A DNA stretch of 64,000 nucleotides. It comes from Acidovorax sp. Root219. GTDB lineage: Bacteria; Pseudomonadota; Gammaproteobacteria; Burkholderiales; Burkholderiaceae_C. The notes below the pieces were generated by a model, which was given only the letters and a program-made list of their open reading frames with translations, had not been told where the DNA came from and searched no databases. Position 1 is the first letter of the stretch. Each line of letters opens with the position of its first letter. Position numbers and translations under genes: made by a program. Below, one piece after another: positions 18,881 through 26,985 of the stretch. Location: NCBI RefSeq assembly GCF_001428665.1, contig NZ_LMIJ01000010.1, forward strand, positions 349,731 through 413,730. Direction: 5' to 3'.

Positions 18881-19717
18881 ATGGAGCTGTTCTATAGTCG
18901 GGGCGTCGTTACGAACCCTTTCAACCCTTTCGACCCGTTGCGCGCTGTTTGCGCCACCCCGTCCACCGTGCTCAGCTCCCTGTCCCCCATACCGCGCGTC
19001 CTGCTGCCTGAAGTGGGACTGGGCCAACTGCCCCAGGCGCACACCCGCTTGTTGGAGTCGCAAGATTTCGAGGCGTGGGTGGCCTTGCGCAACACCGTGC
19101 TGGCCACGCTGCCCGACCCTGACCTCTATGTGCGCGAGGACCACGAGGAGAACTTCTTCCAGGCCCACCTGTCTCCGAGCGGCGAAGTCATCGGGGTGTT
19201 TGTGGACGACGCCCTGATCGCCTACGCCATGATCGAACTGCCGGGCGAACAGGAGGCCCATAACCTGGGCCACGTGATCGGCCTGGAGCCGGCACAGCAG
19301 GGCATGGTGGCGCATCTGTCGAGCTGCATGGTGCTGCCGCAGTGGCGTGGTCGCCAGTTGCAGCGCACGCTGCTGTCGGCGCGCCTGGGCCTGGCACAGG
19401 CCTGCGGACGTCCCTTGTGCATGGCCCTGGTCTCCCTGCTCAACCACCGCAGCCGCCACAACATGCTGCGCCAGGGCCTGCGTGTCGTCTGGACCGGCAT
19501 GATCGACGGCCTGCACCGCCACGTGGCCATGATCGATCTTGAGCAGGGCATGGACTTTGCGGCCGAGGGGGAGTTGCTGCTGCCCAGCCTGGACTACGAG
19601 GCCCTGCGCGCGGCGGCGCTGGCCGGCTACGCCTGCGTGGGCGAGGTGCGCACACCCGACGGTGCGGTGTCGTTGCGCTACGCGCGCCATCTCGGTCACA
19701 ACCGCCGCCCCCGGTAG
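18881..19717 (+). CDS. GNAT-family acetyltransferase
   Basis: 278 residues if the ATG at 18881 is used. A GNAT fold is suggested by LLESQDFEAWVALRNTVLATLPDPDLY, IGVFVDDALIAYAMIELPG and the acetyl-CoA loop SSCMVLPQWRGRQLQRTLL. The substrate is unknown. The start is uncertain: TATAGT at 18892 resembles a -10 element, and an in-frame GTG at 18968 would start just before the conserved part. It diverges from the sensor-MFS gene (38 bases) and its 3' end overlaps the phosphatase gene end-to-end by 22 bases. Confidence 0.75.
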   Translation: MELFYSRGVVTNPFNPFDPLRAVCATPSTVLSSLSPIPRVLLPEVGLGQLPQAHTRLLESQDFEAWVALRNTVLATLPDPDLYVREDHEENFFQAHLSPSGEVIGVFVDDALIAYAMIELPGEQEAHNLGHVIGLEPAQQGMVAHLSSCMVLPQWRGRQLQRTLLSARLGLAQACGRPLCMALVSLLNHRSRHNMLRQGLRVVWTGMIDGLHRHVAMIDLEQGMDFAAEGELLLPSLDYEALRAAALAGYACVGEVRTPDGAVSLRYARHLGHNRRPR

Positions 19718-21780
19718 GTCATTGCCACCACCGTGATGTCGTCGGCTTGCGCGGCGCCGTTCTCGAAGCCGCGCACGGCACTCACGAGCTGCTCGGGAAT
19801 GCGCGCCGTGACCACCTCTCGGGGGTCGCTGACAATGGCTTTCATGGCCGCAAGCAGGGCGGCGTCCCCAAAAAGCGCATTGTCCGCATTGGTCGCTTCG
19901 GTCACGCCGTCGGTATAGAGCACGACGGTTTCGCCGGGGGCCAGCGTGACCTCGCCCTCGGTGTATTCCTGCTCTTCCATCACGGCCAGCGCCATGTTCC
20001 TGCCGCGCGGGAACAGCGCGGCGCTGGTGCCGGTCAGGCGCACCGGCGGGTTGTGGCCCGCATTCACGTAAACCAGCCGCCCGGTAGGCAAGTGCAGCAC
20101 GCCGTAGAACACGGTGACGAACATCATCTGGTCGTTCTCGGCGCACAGCTGGTCGTTGAGGGCCCGGATGGTGGCACCGGGTTCGCGCAGGAACAGTGCG
20201 TTGCTCTTGAGCAGGGTGCGCGAGATCGCCATGAAGAATGCGGCCGGCACGCCCTTGCCCGATACGTCGGCCACGACCACGGCCAGGTGCTCGTCGTCGA
20301 TCGGGAAATAGTCGTAGAAGTCGCCCCCTACTTCCTTGGCCGGGATCATGGTGGCCGCGATGTCGACCTCCCCCACGTCGGGCGCCGAGCGCGGCAGGAT
20401 GGACAGCTGCATCTGGCGGGCGATCTCCAGCTCCTGTTGCAGGCTGGCCAGGGTGGCCTGGGTCACCACCGCCGCCTGCAGCTCGCGCAGCAGCTTGAGC
20501 AGGCGGCTTTGCTGGTTGGTGACCAGCCCGGACATGCGGCCCAGGATCCCCGCGAGTTCGGCCAAATGGTTGGTCGGCGCGGCGCTGGCGTCGGCCGGGG
20601 CGTGGCTGACCGGCGTTTCGGCGCTCGAACCGAGCGCCGCGAGGATCTCCTCGCGCGAGGCCAGGTCCAGGCTGTCGGCCAGGGTGCGCAGTTGGTCGCG
20701 GATCAGGCGTTCCTGTTGCTGGCGGGTGCGGATGCGCTCCTGGCGCAGGGTTTCGAGGTTCAGCAGTTCCGAGCGGATGGCCACCACGCCGCGCGCGATC
20801 TCTCCGGACTCGTCCTCGGCGTCTTCCTCGCCCTGGTCCAGCGAGGCATCGGTGGCGCCGCGCGCCAGCGCGTTGAGCACGCCGACCGAGCGCGCCAGCG
20901 GCTCCATCGCGTGGCGCAGGTAGACCACGAGGCCTGCCGCCAGCATCGCGGCGAAGGCCAGCGCCGCCGCCAGCGCGGTGCGCGAGAACAGCTGGTCGGC
21001 GTAGTGCCTGTCGCTCACGTCCTGCATCCAGACCAGAGCGCCAACGATGCGCGCATCGGGGTTGCGCACGGGCTGGCTGACGATGCGCAGGGCGCGTGGT
21101 TCACGGTTGTGGTCTTCCAGCTGCACGGTGACGGCCTGGTTGGAGCGCACGGGGATCGGCGTTTCGGTGGCAGCCAGCACGCCCGCGCGGGTGCCCACGG
21201 ATTCCGCGCCGCGCATGTTGGCCAGGAAGATGTCACCTCCCAGGTAGGTGGCCAGCTCGGACAGCTTGGGGGCGACGTCCTGGCCTACGGCCAGCGCGCC
21301 GCCGTCGAAGCCGCGCACCACCACCCACTGGTACTGGCGCACCGCCACCTGGCTGAGCCCGCGCACGGCGCCGCTCTGACCACTGGCCGTGGCCACCCAA
21401 CGGACTTCGGCCATCGCCTGCGGATCGATCCCGGGCTCGGTGGTGGCCACCAGCGTGCCCTGGCGGTCGAAGACATCGATGCGCAAGCCCGGTGCGCGCC
21501 GAGTCGCGGCCGCCAGCAGCGCGTCGATGCGGGCCCCGGCACCGTGCGCTGCAAGGTCGCGGATAGCCGCATCCTCCAGCAGCTGCTGGGCCAGCACGTC
21601 CTGGCGGTCAAGGTTTTCGTTCTGCAGCTTGTCCCAGGCGATGCGCTGGTTCTGCAGCAGCACTTCGTCGTAACGCTGCGACCAGCGCTGGTCGCTGAGC
21701 CAGCCCATCGTGGCGAAGGCTGCGACCAACAGGGCCATGGCGGCCAGCAGGATGGCGATAAGCCGGTGCTTAAGGTGCAT
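19696..21780 (-). CDS. Membrane-bound PP2C (SpoIIE/RsbU-type) serine phosphatase
   Basis: 694 residues. Helix near 7-27, an extracytoplasmic sensor segment to about 270, a second helix near 275-295, a HAMP-like stretch, a coiled coil, and a SpoIIE-type PP2C domain from about 470. The phosphatase has the metal-binding acidic residues in EVGGDFYDYF, VVADVSGKGVPAAFFMA and ADDITVV, plus YVNAGHNPP and VLYTDGVTEA. It should dephosphorylate the STAS protein in response to an external signal. Its start overlaps the end of the upstream membrane gene by 11 bases. Confidence 0.93.
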   Translation of the reverse strand: MHLKHRLIAILLAAMALLVAAFATMGWLSDQRWSQRYDEVLLQNQRIAWDKLQNENLDRQDVLAQQLLEDAAIRDLAAHGAGARIDALLAAATRRAPGLRIDVFDRQGTLVATTEPGIDPQAMAEVRWVATASGQSGAVRGLSQVAVRQYQWVVVRGFDGGALAVGQDVAPKLSELATYLGGDIFLANMRGAESVGTRAGVLAATETPIPVRSNQAVTVQLEDHNREPRALRIVSQPVRNPDARIVGALVWMQDVSDRHYADQLFSRTALAAALAFAAMLAAGLVVYLRHAMEPLARSVGVLNALARGATDASLDQGEEDAEDESGEIARGVVAIRSELLNLETLRQERIRTRQQQERLIRDQLRTLADSLDLASREEILAALGSSAETPVSHAPADASAAPTNHLAELAGILGRMSGLVTNQQSRLLKLLRELQAAVVTQATLASLQQELEIARQMQLSILPRSAPDVGEVDIAATMIPAKEVGGDFYDYFPIDDEHLAVVVADVSGKGVPAAFFMAISRTLLKSNALFLREPGATIRALNDQLCAENDQMMFVTVFYGVLHLPTGRLVYVNAGHNPPVRLTGTSAALFPRGRNMALAVMEEQEYTEGEVTLAPGETVVLYTDGVTEATNADNALFGDAALLAAMKAIVSDPREVVTARIPEQLVSAVRGFENGAAQADDITVVAMTYRGRRL

Positions 21781-23737
21781 GGTGCCCCCCGGCGCGGACC
21801 GCACTCCCAGCGGCGCGCTGAGCGTGCCTGCTGCAAACCAGCAGCAGCAACGCGGCCGCTAGCAAGGGCCAGCCGCCGTGCAGGTGGGCGCCCAGAGCGC
21901 CACTGGCAACCACGGCGCCGAGGCCCATCGCGGCCCATTGGGCCGCCGACAGCTCGGGCAGCCGGCCCTGGCCCTCGGCTGTGCGCGCCAGCCGGCCCAG
22001 CGCGACGCCGGTCAGCAGGGCGGCCAGCACCAGCGCCGCATCCTGCAGATACCAGCCCGTGGGCAGCCAACCCGAGGCGATGGCCAAGGCCAGCAGGGTG
22101 GCTACGGCGGCCACGGCGGTCAGGATGCTCGGGGACGGCATGCGCCCGCGCAGGAACAGCCCGGCCGCCACGCCCAGCCCCAGCAGGGGTGCCCAAATGG
22201 GGGGCTGCCCCAGCGCATGTGCGGCCAGCGCCAGGCCCAGCAGCAAGCCGGCGGCACCGGACTGGCCCAATGCCCTGGTGCGGTCGGCCGCGGGCCGGGC
22301 CGCTGCGGGCAGGGCGTTGCCGTGCACCCCCGTGCGGCTGCGCCAGGGGCTGCGCGGTCCGTTCCAGCGCACCACAAAAAAGCCCGCGCACACGGCGGGC
22401 AGCAGCAACGCATAGGCTCCCTGCAGCATGCCCAAGGCGTCCAGCGCCAGGCTGCCCAGCGCCGGGCCCAGCCAGACGGCAGCGACGGTCCAGGCGCTCC
22501 AGGTCGCGGCGCGCCAGCGGGGTCGGGCGTGCGCGTATTCGGGCCGGGTGCGTGGCACGTGTTCGACGGCCTGGCAGGCGGCCAGCACGGCGCCCACCAC
22601 CAGGCCATGCCAGGCACCCGCCGCCATGGCGAAGGTCCAGGGCAGGCTCGCTGGCAGGCCGCTGGCGCAGGCCATGGCTGTGGCCAACAGGGCGATGCAG
22701 GCGGGCAGCACCACGGTGGGCGCTGGCCAGCGGCGCCAGCGTGTCACGGACCAGGCCGCCGTGCCCGCCACGAAGAAGGCGGCCAGGCTGGCGGCAGTGG
22801 CCGGTGCCAGGCCCTGCCACTGCCAGGGTGTTTCGCCTTGCAGGTGCAGGCTGCGCAGCCACAGGGTCTGCAGCGCCAGCGCGCTCAAGGCCACGAGCAG
22901 GGCGATCCAGAACGCCTGCGCTTCTGCTGCGACCACCCGCACCTGGGCAATACCGTGTTCGGCGAAGCGGTCATGGGCCTCGGCCTTGGCCAGCAACTGG
23001 TCCAGGCGTTCGCGCCGCGCGTGCTGGGGTTCGGTCTGGCGCAGCGAGGCGATGAGGCGGCGCACGCGCACCAGCCCTTCGTGCACCTCGCGCACCGCAT
23101 GGCCCAATTGCTGCACCCGCAGGTCGAACCCGCGCCGTTGCGGCAGCACCACGGTGTTGTCGTAGCGACCCTGGGCGATGGCGCGGCGCGCGCGCCAGGC
23201 GGCATGGTTGCGCAACTCGATGCCCTGGGCCTGCGAAAAGCGCGCGGCCAGATAGGCCAGCAGTGCCAGCACCCCGATGGCAGGCAGCAGCAGGGCGGCC
23301 GTGGCACGGGCGAAGGCGGCGGCACCGCTGTCGCGCAAAGCCAGGCGCAGGGTGGCCACGGAAGCGCCACGGACCTGCACAGGCGCCTCGGCCGTGGCAC
23401 CTGCCGCGGCTGCGTCGCGCGTGACCTCCCAGAGTACCTTGCCGTCGGGCAGCACCAGTGCCACGGCATGGATGTCGGGCTGCGACGCCATGCGCTGCTG
23501 GAACAGCGCCTCTACGCCCACCAGGCCGCGCAGCGGGATGCCGGATTCGACGGCGTGGCTGATGCGCACGCTCAGCGACTGGGCCATCAGCTGCGAACGC
23601 GTTCGGTCGCTTGCGGCCCGCAGGTCGCGCAACTGGTCATAGGTGTAGATGGACAGGACGCAGGCAGCCAGCAGCAGCAGCACCAAGGCCGCGATGCCCA
23701 GGCGGGTCGCGGGGTCGAAAGCGCGGCGCGCGGTCAT
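21770..23737 (-). CDS. Polytopic membrane protein with N-terminal extracytoplasmic sensor segment
   Basis: 655 residues. A helix (about 15-32), an extracytoplasmic segment (33-140) and a second helix (145-165) are followed by a cytoplasmic linker (166-260) and about 12 hydrophobic helices. Residues 44-99 align gap-free with residues 270-325 of the sensor-MFS protein; about 15 of 56 are identical by hand count, including SGIP, GVEALF and PDG-like positions. The C-terminal helices are MFS-like in number, but no MFS signature is clear. Its ATG overlaps the previous stop (ATGA) and its end overlaps the phosphatase start. Confidence 0.78.
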   Translation of the reverse strand: MTARRAFDPATRLGIAALVLLLLAACVLSIYTYDQLRDLRAASDRTRSQLMAQSLSVRISHAVESGIPLRGLVGVEALFQQRMASQPDIHAVALVLPDGKVLWEVTRDAAAAGATAEAPVQVRGASVATLRLALRDSGAAAFARATAALLLPAIGVLALLAYLAARFSQAQGIELRNHAAWRARRAIAQGRYDNTVVLPQRRGFDLRVQQLGHAVREVHEGLVRVRRLIASLRQTEPQHARRERLDQLLAKAEAHDRFAEHGIAQVRVVAAEAQAFWIALLVALSALALQTLWLRSLHLQGETPWQWQGLAPATAASLAAFFVAGTAAWSVTRWRRWPAPTVVLPACIALLATAMACASGLPASLPWTFAMAAGAWHGLVVGAVLAACQAVEHVPRTRPEYAHARPRWRAATWSAWTVAAVWLGPALGSLALDALGMLQGAYALLLPAVCAGFFVVRWNGPRSPWRSRTGVHGNALPAAARPAADRTRALGQSGAAGLLLGLALAAHALGQPPIWAPLLGLGVAAGLFLRGRMPSPSILTAVAAVATLLALAIASGWLPTGWYLQDAALVLAALLTGVALGRLARTAEGQGRLPELSAAQWAAMGLGAVVASGALGAHLHGGWPLLAAALLLLVCSRHAQRAAGSAVRAGGHHAP

Positions 23738-24540
23738 TCGGAGCGCTCGCTTTCGTCCAGGCGCACCAGGCATTCGTCCATGCGCTGGCGAACCTGGGCA
23801 CTGCGCCCCAGTGCCCGCGTCTGCGAGCGCTGGCATTCGATGCGCAACCGGGCCGACTGCGGTTGCAGGGCCCAGAGCGTGGCCAGCCAGCCCAGCAGGC
23901 CGGCGATGGCCAGCACCAGCACCGCCATGGCGCCCAGCGTGAGGGTTTGTCCATCAGGCTGCCACACCGCGAGCCGAAAGCGCACGGGCTGGGTCGCATA
24001 CGTGGCGCTGATGTGGCCCACAACCTCGCCGAAGGCGTTGTGCAGGGGAAGGCCCATGATGGCCTCTCCCGGGAGCGCTGCGCTCCAGATCCGGTCCTGG
24101 CGCGCGCCGGCCTCGGCCGCGCGTGCCGCACGGGGCTGCAGCGCCTCGCCGATGGCGCCCCGGTCGGTGCTGAAGAGGGCGATGCCCACGCGGTCCACCA
24201 CATCGATGGCGTAAAGCTGGGTGTCACTGGCCAAGGCACGCTCCAGCCGGGGCTGGATGCCGCGGTGGTCGGGCAGATCAAAGCCCAGCCCGAGGTCGCC
24301 CTCGATGGCCTCCTGCAGTTCCACCAGCGTCAGCGACAGGCGCGAGCGCTCTATCTGCGCTTCTTCTTGCGCGCGCACGTCCAGCAGCAGGCTGGTGATC
24401 AGTGCGATGCCGGCCAGCACGATGAGCAGCCACAGTCCGGCGAGTTCCCACAGCGCAGCGAGTGTGGGCCTTGCCGCGACGGCGGTGCTGGCGACCTGGG
24501 GTGCTGAGGGCGACGAAAGCGTTTGCATGGTCCGGCTCAT
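23734..24540 (-). CDS. Two-helix membrane sensor protein
   Basis: 268 residues (264 if the ATG at 24528 is used). Helix near 34-53, extracytoplasmic segment to about 198, second helix near 203-225, and a short cytoplasmic tail. The segment AIDVVDRVGIALFSTDRG is typical of Cache/PDC-type ligand-binding folds. No output domain is present, so it may work with the polytopic protein encoded next, to which it is coupled by an ATGA overlap. Together the two genes mirror the domain order of the sensor-MFS fusion at 16224-18842. Confidence 0.75.
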   Translation of the reverse strand: MSRTMQTLSSPSAPQVASTAVAARPTLAALWELAGLWLLIVLAGIALITSLLLDVRAQEEAQIERSRLSLTLVELQEAIEGDLGLGFDLPDHRGIQPRLERALASDTQLYAIDVVDRVGIALFSTDRGAIGEALQPRAARAAEAGARQDRIWSAALPGEAIMGLPLHNAFGEVVGHISATYATQPVRFRLAVWQPDGQTLTLGAMAVLVLAIAGLLGWLATLWALQPQSARLRIECQRSQTRALGRSAQVRQRMDECLVRLDESERSE

Positions 24541-24623
24541 GCCACAATGCTTCGGCGACCCACCGGACTGCGGCGCAGACAGCGCCCGCAGGAGCAGCCC
24601 AAGGTTTCAGCGCGCAGACATCT

Positions 24624-25070
24624 ATGAATCCACCGCTCGAATGGCAGCAGACCCTGCACGGCACCGTTGCCGAGCTTCCCTTTTTCTTCGAGCGGCTGGA
24701 GGCCTGGGCGGATGACAATGGGGTGCCGATGCCCCTGGCTTCGTCCTTTGGACTGATGCTCGACGAATTGCTGACCAATGTGGCCATGCATGGCTATGCG
24801 GGACAGGGCGGCCTGGTGGAGGTGCATGTGCGCTTTGATGCGCCGGCCCGGCTGCAGGCCGTGTTGCGCGACCATGGGCGGGCATTCGATCCCACCACCT
24901 TGGCGGCGCCCGACGTGGGGGCCTCGCTCGATGATCGGGACATAGGTGGCCTGGGCGTGCATTTCGTGCAGAGGTTGGCAGATCGTTTCGAGTATCGGCG
25001 CGACGGTGAGGTCAACGAGATCACGGTATCGCGTTGCCTGCCGGCCGCTGGGGCGGCGCAGTCACGGTAG
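24624..25070 (+). CDS. RsbW-like serine kinase / anti-sigma-type HATPase
   Basis: 148 residues, single HATPase_c_2 domain: N-box LMLDELLTNVAMHGY (Asn at about 52), DHGRAFDP and GGLGVHFV for ATP binding. Such proteins phosphorylate a STAS antagonist and bind a sigma factor or other target. No sigma factor gene of the usual SigB/SigF type adjoins it; the gene behind it is a diguanylate cyclase. It diverges from the sensor gene with an 83-base gap, probably holding both promoters. Confidence 0.9.
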   Translation: MNPPLEWQQTLHGTVAELPFFFERLEAWADDNGVPMPLASSFGLMLDELLTNVAMHGYAGQGGLVEVHVRFDAPARLQAVLRDHGRAFDPTTLAAPDVGASLDDRDIGGLGVHFVQRLADRFEYRRDGEVNEITVSRCLPAAGAAQSR

Positions 25071-25265
25071 GGCCTGCTGACAGGCCCTAGATTGTTAACA
25101 AGTGTACGAGCGTATCATCGTGTCCGTCGCGGGGCTGTCGTTTGTGCGCCTCGCTTTGCGCTTTTTGTAACACCCAAACATGCCGTTGTTGCTGTGATTT
25201 TTTGCGCTGGCACGCGCCTGCAGCAGCCACGCACATGCTGCCTGCCGCCACGAGGAGAACACCCT

Positions 25266-26021
25266 GTGACCCCTGCCGAGACCGACGACGCCTTCCTGCA
25301 ACGCCTGTGCGACATCATGCAGCGCATCGCCCAGCAGGGGGACCTGCGCGCCATCGGGCCGCTCATGGACATGACCGGCGAGCGCCCCGAGGAAAGCGTT
25401 CAGGCCCGACTGACCGAGGCCTTCGCCCATATGGTGGTCAAGCTGGAGGCGCGCGAGTTCGAACTTGAATGCCGCATCTCCGACCTGGACGAGACCCGCC
25501 GCGAGTTGGAGGCCGCCAATCTGGACCCGCTGACCGGCCTGCCCAACCGCATGATTGCGCGCGACCGGCTGCGCCAGGCGCTGACCGATGCCAACACGCG
25601 CCAGGGGCTGCTCACGGTGCTGTTCCTTGACCTGGACAAGTTCAAGCATGTCAACGACACCATGGGCCATGCAGCGGGCGACGAACTGCTGTGCCTGGTG
25701 ACGCAGCGCCTGCGCGGCTGCCTGCGCGAAGGCGACACCCTGGCACGCCTGGGCGGCGACGAGTTCCTGTGCGTCTTGCCCGGCGCCAGCGCCGAAGACG
25801 CACAGAGCGTGGCAAACCGCATGGTGGCGGCGCTGACCGACCGCTTTCAGCTCGCCGTCGGCGGCGCGGACATCGGCACCAGCATCGGCCTGTCGCATTT
25901 CCCTGACCACGGGCGCGGCGTGGATGAGCTGATCGCCCACGCCGACGCCGGCCTGTACGAGGCCAAGCGCAACGGCCGCAACCGCTGGTGCTACGCGCCG
26001 ACCGAAGCCGCAGCGGACTGA
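25266..26021 (+). CDS. Diguanylate cyclase (GGDEF)
   Basis: 251 residues. An N-terminal helical region (1-85) with a coiled coil is followed by a GGDEF domain: DPLTGLPNR, LDLDKFKHVND, and an intact GGDEF at 163-167. The product-inhibition site RxxD (REGD, 154-157) is present five residues upstream. It should make cyclic di-GMP and be feedback-inhibited. The GTG start is supported by AGGAG upstream. The short N-terminal helices carry no recognised sensor, so activity may be set by a protein partner, possibly the STAS or kinase proteins (inference). Confidence 0.93.
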   Translation: MTPAETDDAFLQRLCDIMQRIAQQGDLRAIGPLMDMTGERPEESVQARLTEAFAHMVVKLEAREFELECRISDLDETRRELEAANLDPLTGLPNRMIARDRLRQALTDANTRQGLLTVLFLDLDKFKHVNDTMGHAAGDELLCLVTQRLRGCLREGDTLARLGGDEFLCVLPGASAEDAQSVANRMVAALTDRFQLAVGGADIGTSIGLSHFPDHGRGVDELIAHADAGLYEAKRNGRNRWCYAPTEAAAD

Positions 26022-26040
26022 CCGCCCCGCACCGCAGGGC

Positions 26041-26796
26041 TCAGTACGGCGGCGCGATCTCGCAGGACATGCCCAGGCTGCGCATCAGCTTGATCCATTC
26101 GTAGGGCGTGAGATGGGGCTTCACGCTGTGGAGCACGCCGGTGAACACAGGGGCCGGAGCATGGGCACGCATATCGGCCAGCAAGGCCGTGCGCTCGGGC
26201 GGCGACATGAAGGGCACCAGCCAGCGCAGGATGGCCATCATCTCCTCGGGCGGGATGGAGGCGACCAGGGCGTTGTGCACCTCCACCAGTTCCGCGTCGC
26301 TGTAGTGCGCCCAGAGCACGCTGTTGTGGGTGGTTTCCTCGGCATGCATGTGCTCGAAGTTGTGGGCGATGAACAGCGCCAGCTGCCGGTACAGCGCCTG
26401 GGTGGCCACGGGCCGCGCGGCAGGCGCACAGCCCAGCAGCTGCGTGATGCCAGCAGCCAATGCGGCGATGGCGGCCTCGTGCTCAACATGCTCGCTTTCG
26501 AGCACGCGGGCCGCGCCCGGTGCACGGGCTTCGATGGCCGTGTGCACGAAGGTGTTTTCGTGCTGCAGGTGCGAGCGGCACAGGTCCAGCAGGTCCATCA
26601 CACGTTCGCAGTGGCTGGCGAATTCCTCCTCATCGGTCACGTCCATGCGGCCCAGGGCCAGCAGGGTGTGGGCCATCACGGCGCGCAGGGCCTTGTGGAT
26701 GCCGGCATACATGTCCATGCGCGGCGCGCCGGGTTGTGCCGAAGGGTCGGTATGGGCCGAGATCATGGCCGAGATTTCGCGGGGGTCGATGTTCAT
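26041..26796 (-). CDS. Hemerythrin-like (HHE) domain protein
   Basis: 251 residues. The helical core has the spacing of metal ligands seen in hemerythrin-like proteins: IHKALR, HLQHENTFVH, EHVEHEAAI and FEHMHAEETTHN, enough His and Glu for a di-iron site. Possible roles are oxygen, nitric oxide or iron sensing or handling. The C-terminal about 80 residues (from PPEEMMAILRWLVPFM) have no recognised domain. It converges on the diguanylate cyclase gene (19-base gap) and seems monocistronic. Confidence 0.75.
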   Translation of the reverse strand: MNIDPREISAMISAHTDPSAQPGAPRMDMYAGIHKALRAVMAHTLLALGRMDVTDEEEFASHCERVMDLLDLCRSHLQHENTFVHTAIEARAPGAARVLESEHVEHEAAIAALAAGITQLLGCAPAARPVATQALYRQLALFIAHNFEHMHAEETTHNSVLWAHYSDAELVEVHNALVASIPPEEMMAILRWLVPFMSPPERTALLADMRAHAPAPVFTGVLHSVKPHLTPYEWIKLMRSLGMSCEIAPPY

Positions 26797-26985
26797 CGCT
26801 TTGCTCTTCTTTCATGCTGCCCTTGCGGGGCGTTGCCACACCGCCTGCAGGAGAGTTCTGGCGGTGTCCGGCCGGATGCACCATGCATCCGCAGCCGATG
26901 AAAGAAGTCTAGGAAAGCACTGCGATTTCGCCTGTGAAGAATTTCCGCTTTCAGCGCCCTGCGCCAATCCAGGGCGTGACATCCA

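Noticed and set aside
17070-19217. 715-codon plus-strand open frame opposite the sensor-MFS gene
   Set aside because: Low-complexity antisense translation; it also runs through the GNAT gene in the wrong frame.
19747-23055. 1102-codon plus-strand open frame
   Set aside because: Antisense of the phosphatase and membrane genes, rich in Arg/Gly/His; no domain or ribosome binding site.
26797-26985. Possible sigma-54 promoter on the minus strand (TGGCAACGCCCCGCA)
   Set aside because: The spacing between GG and GC is one base short and the -12 TTGC is missing.
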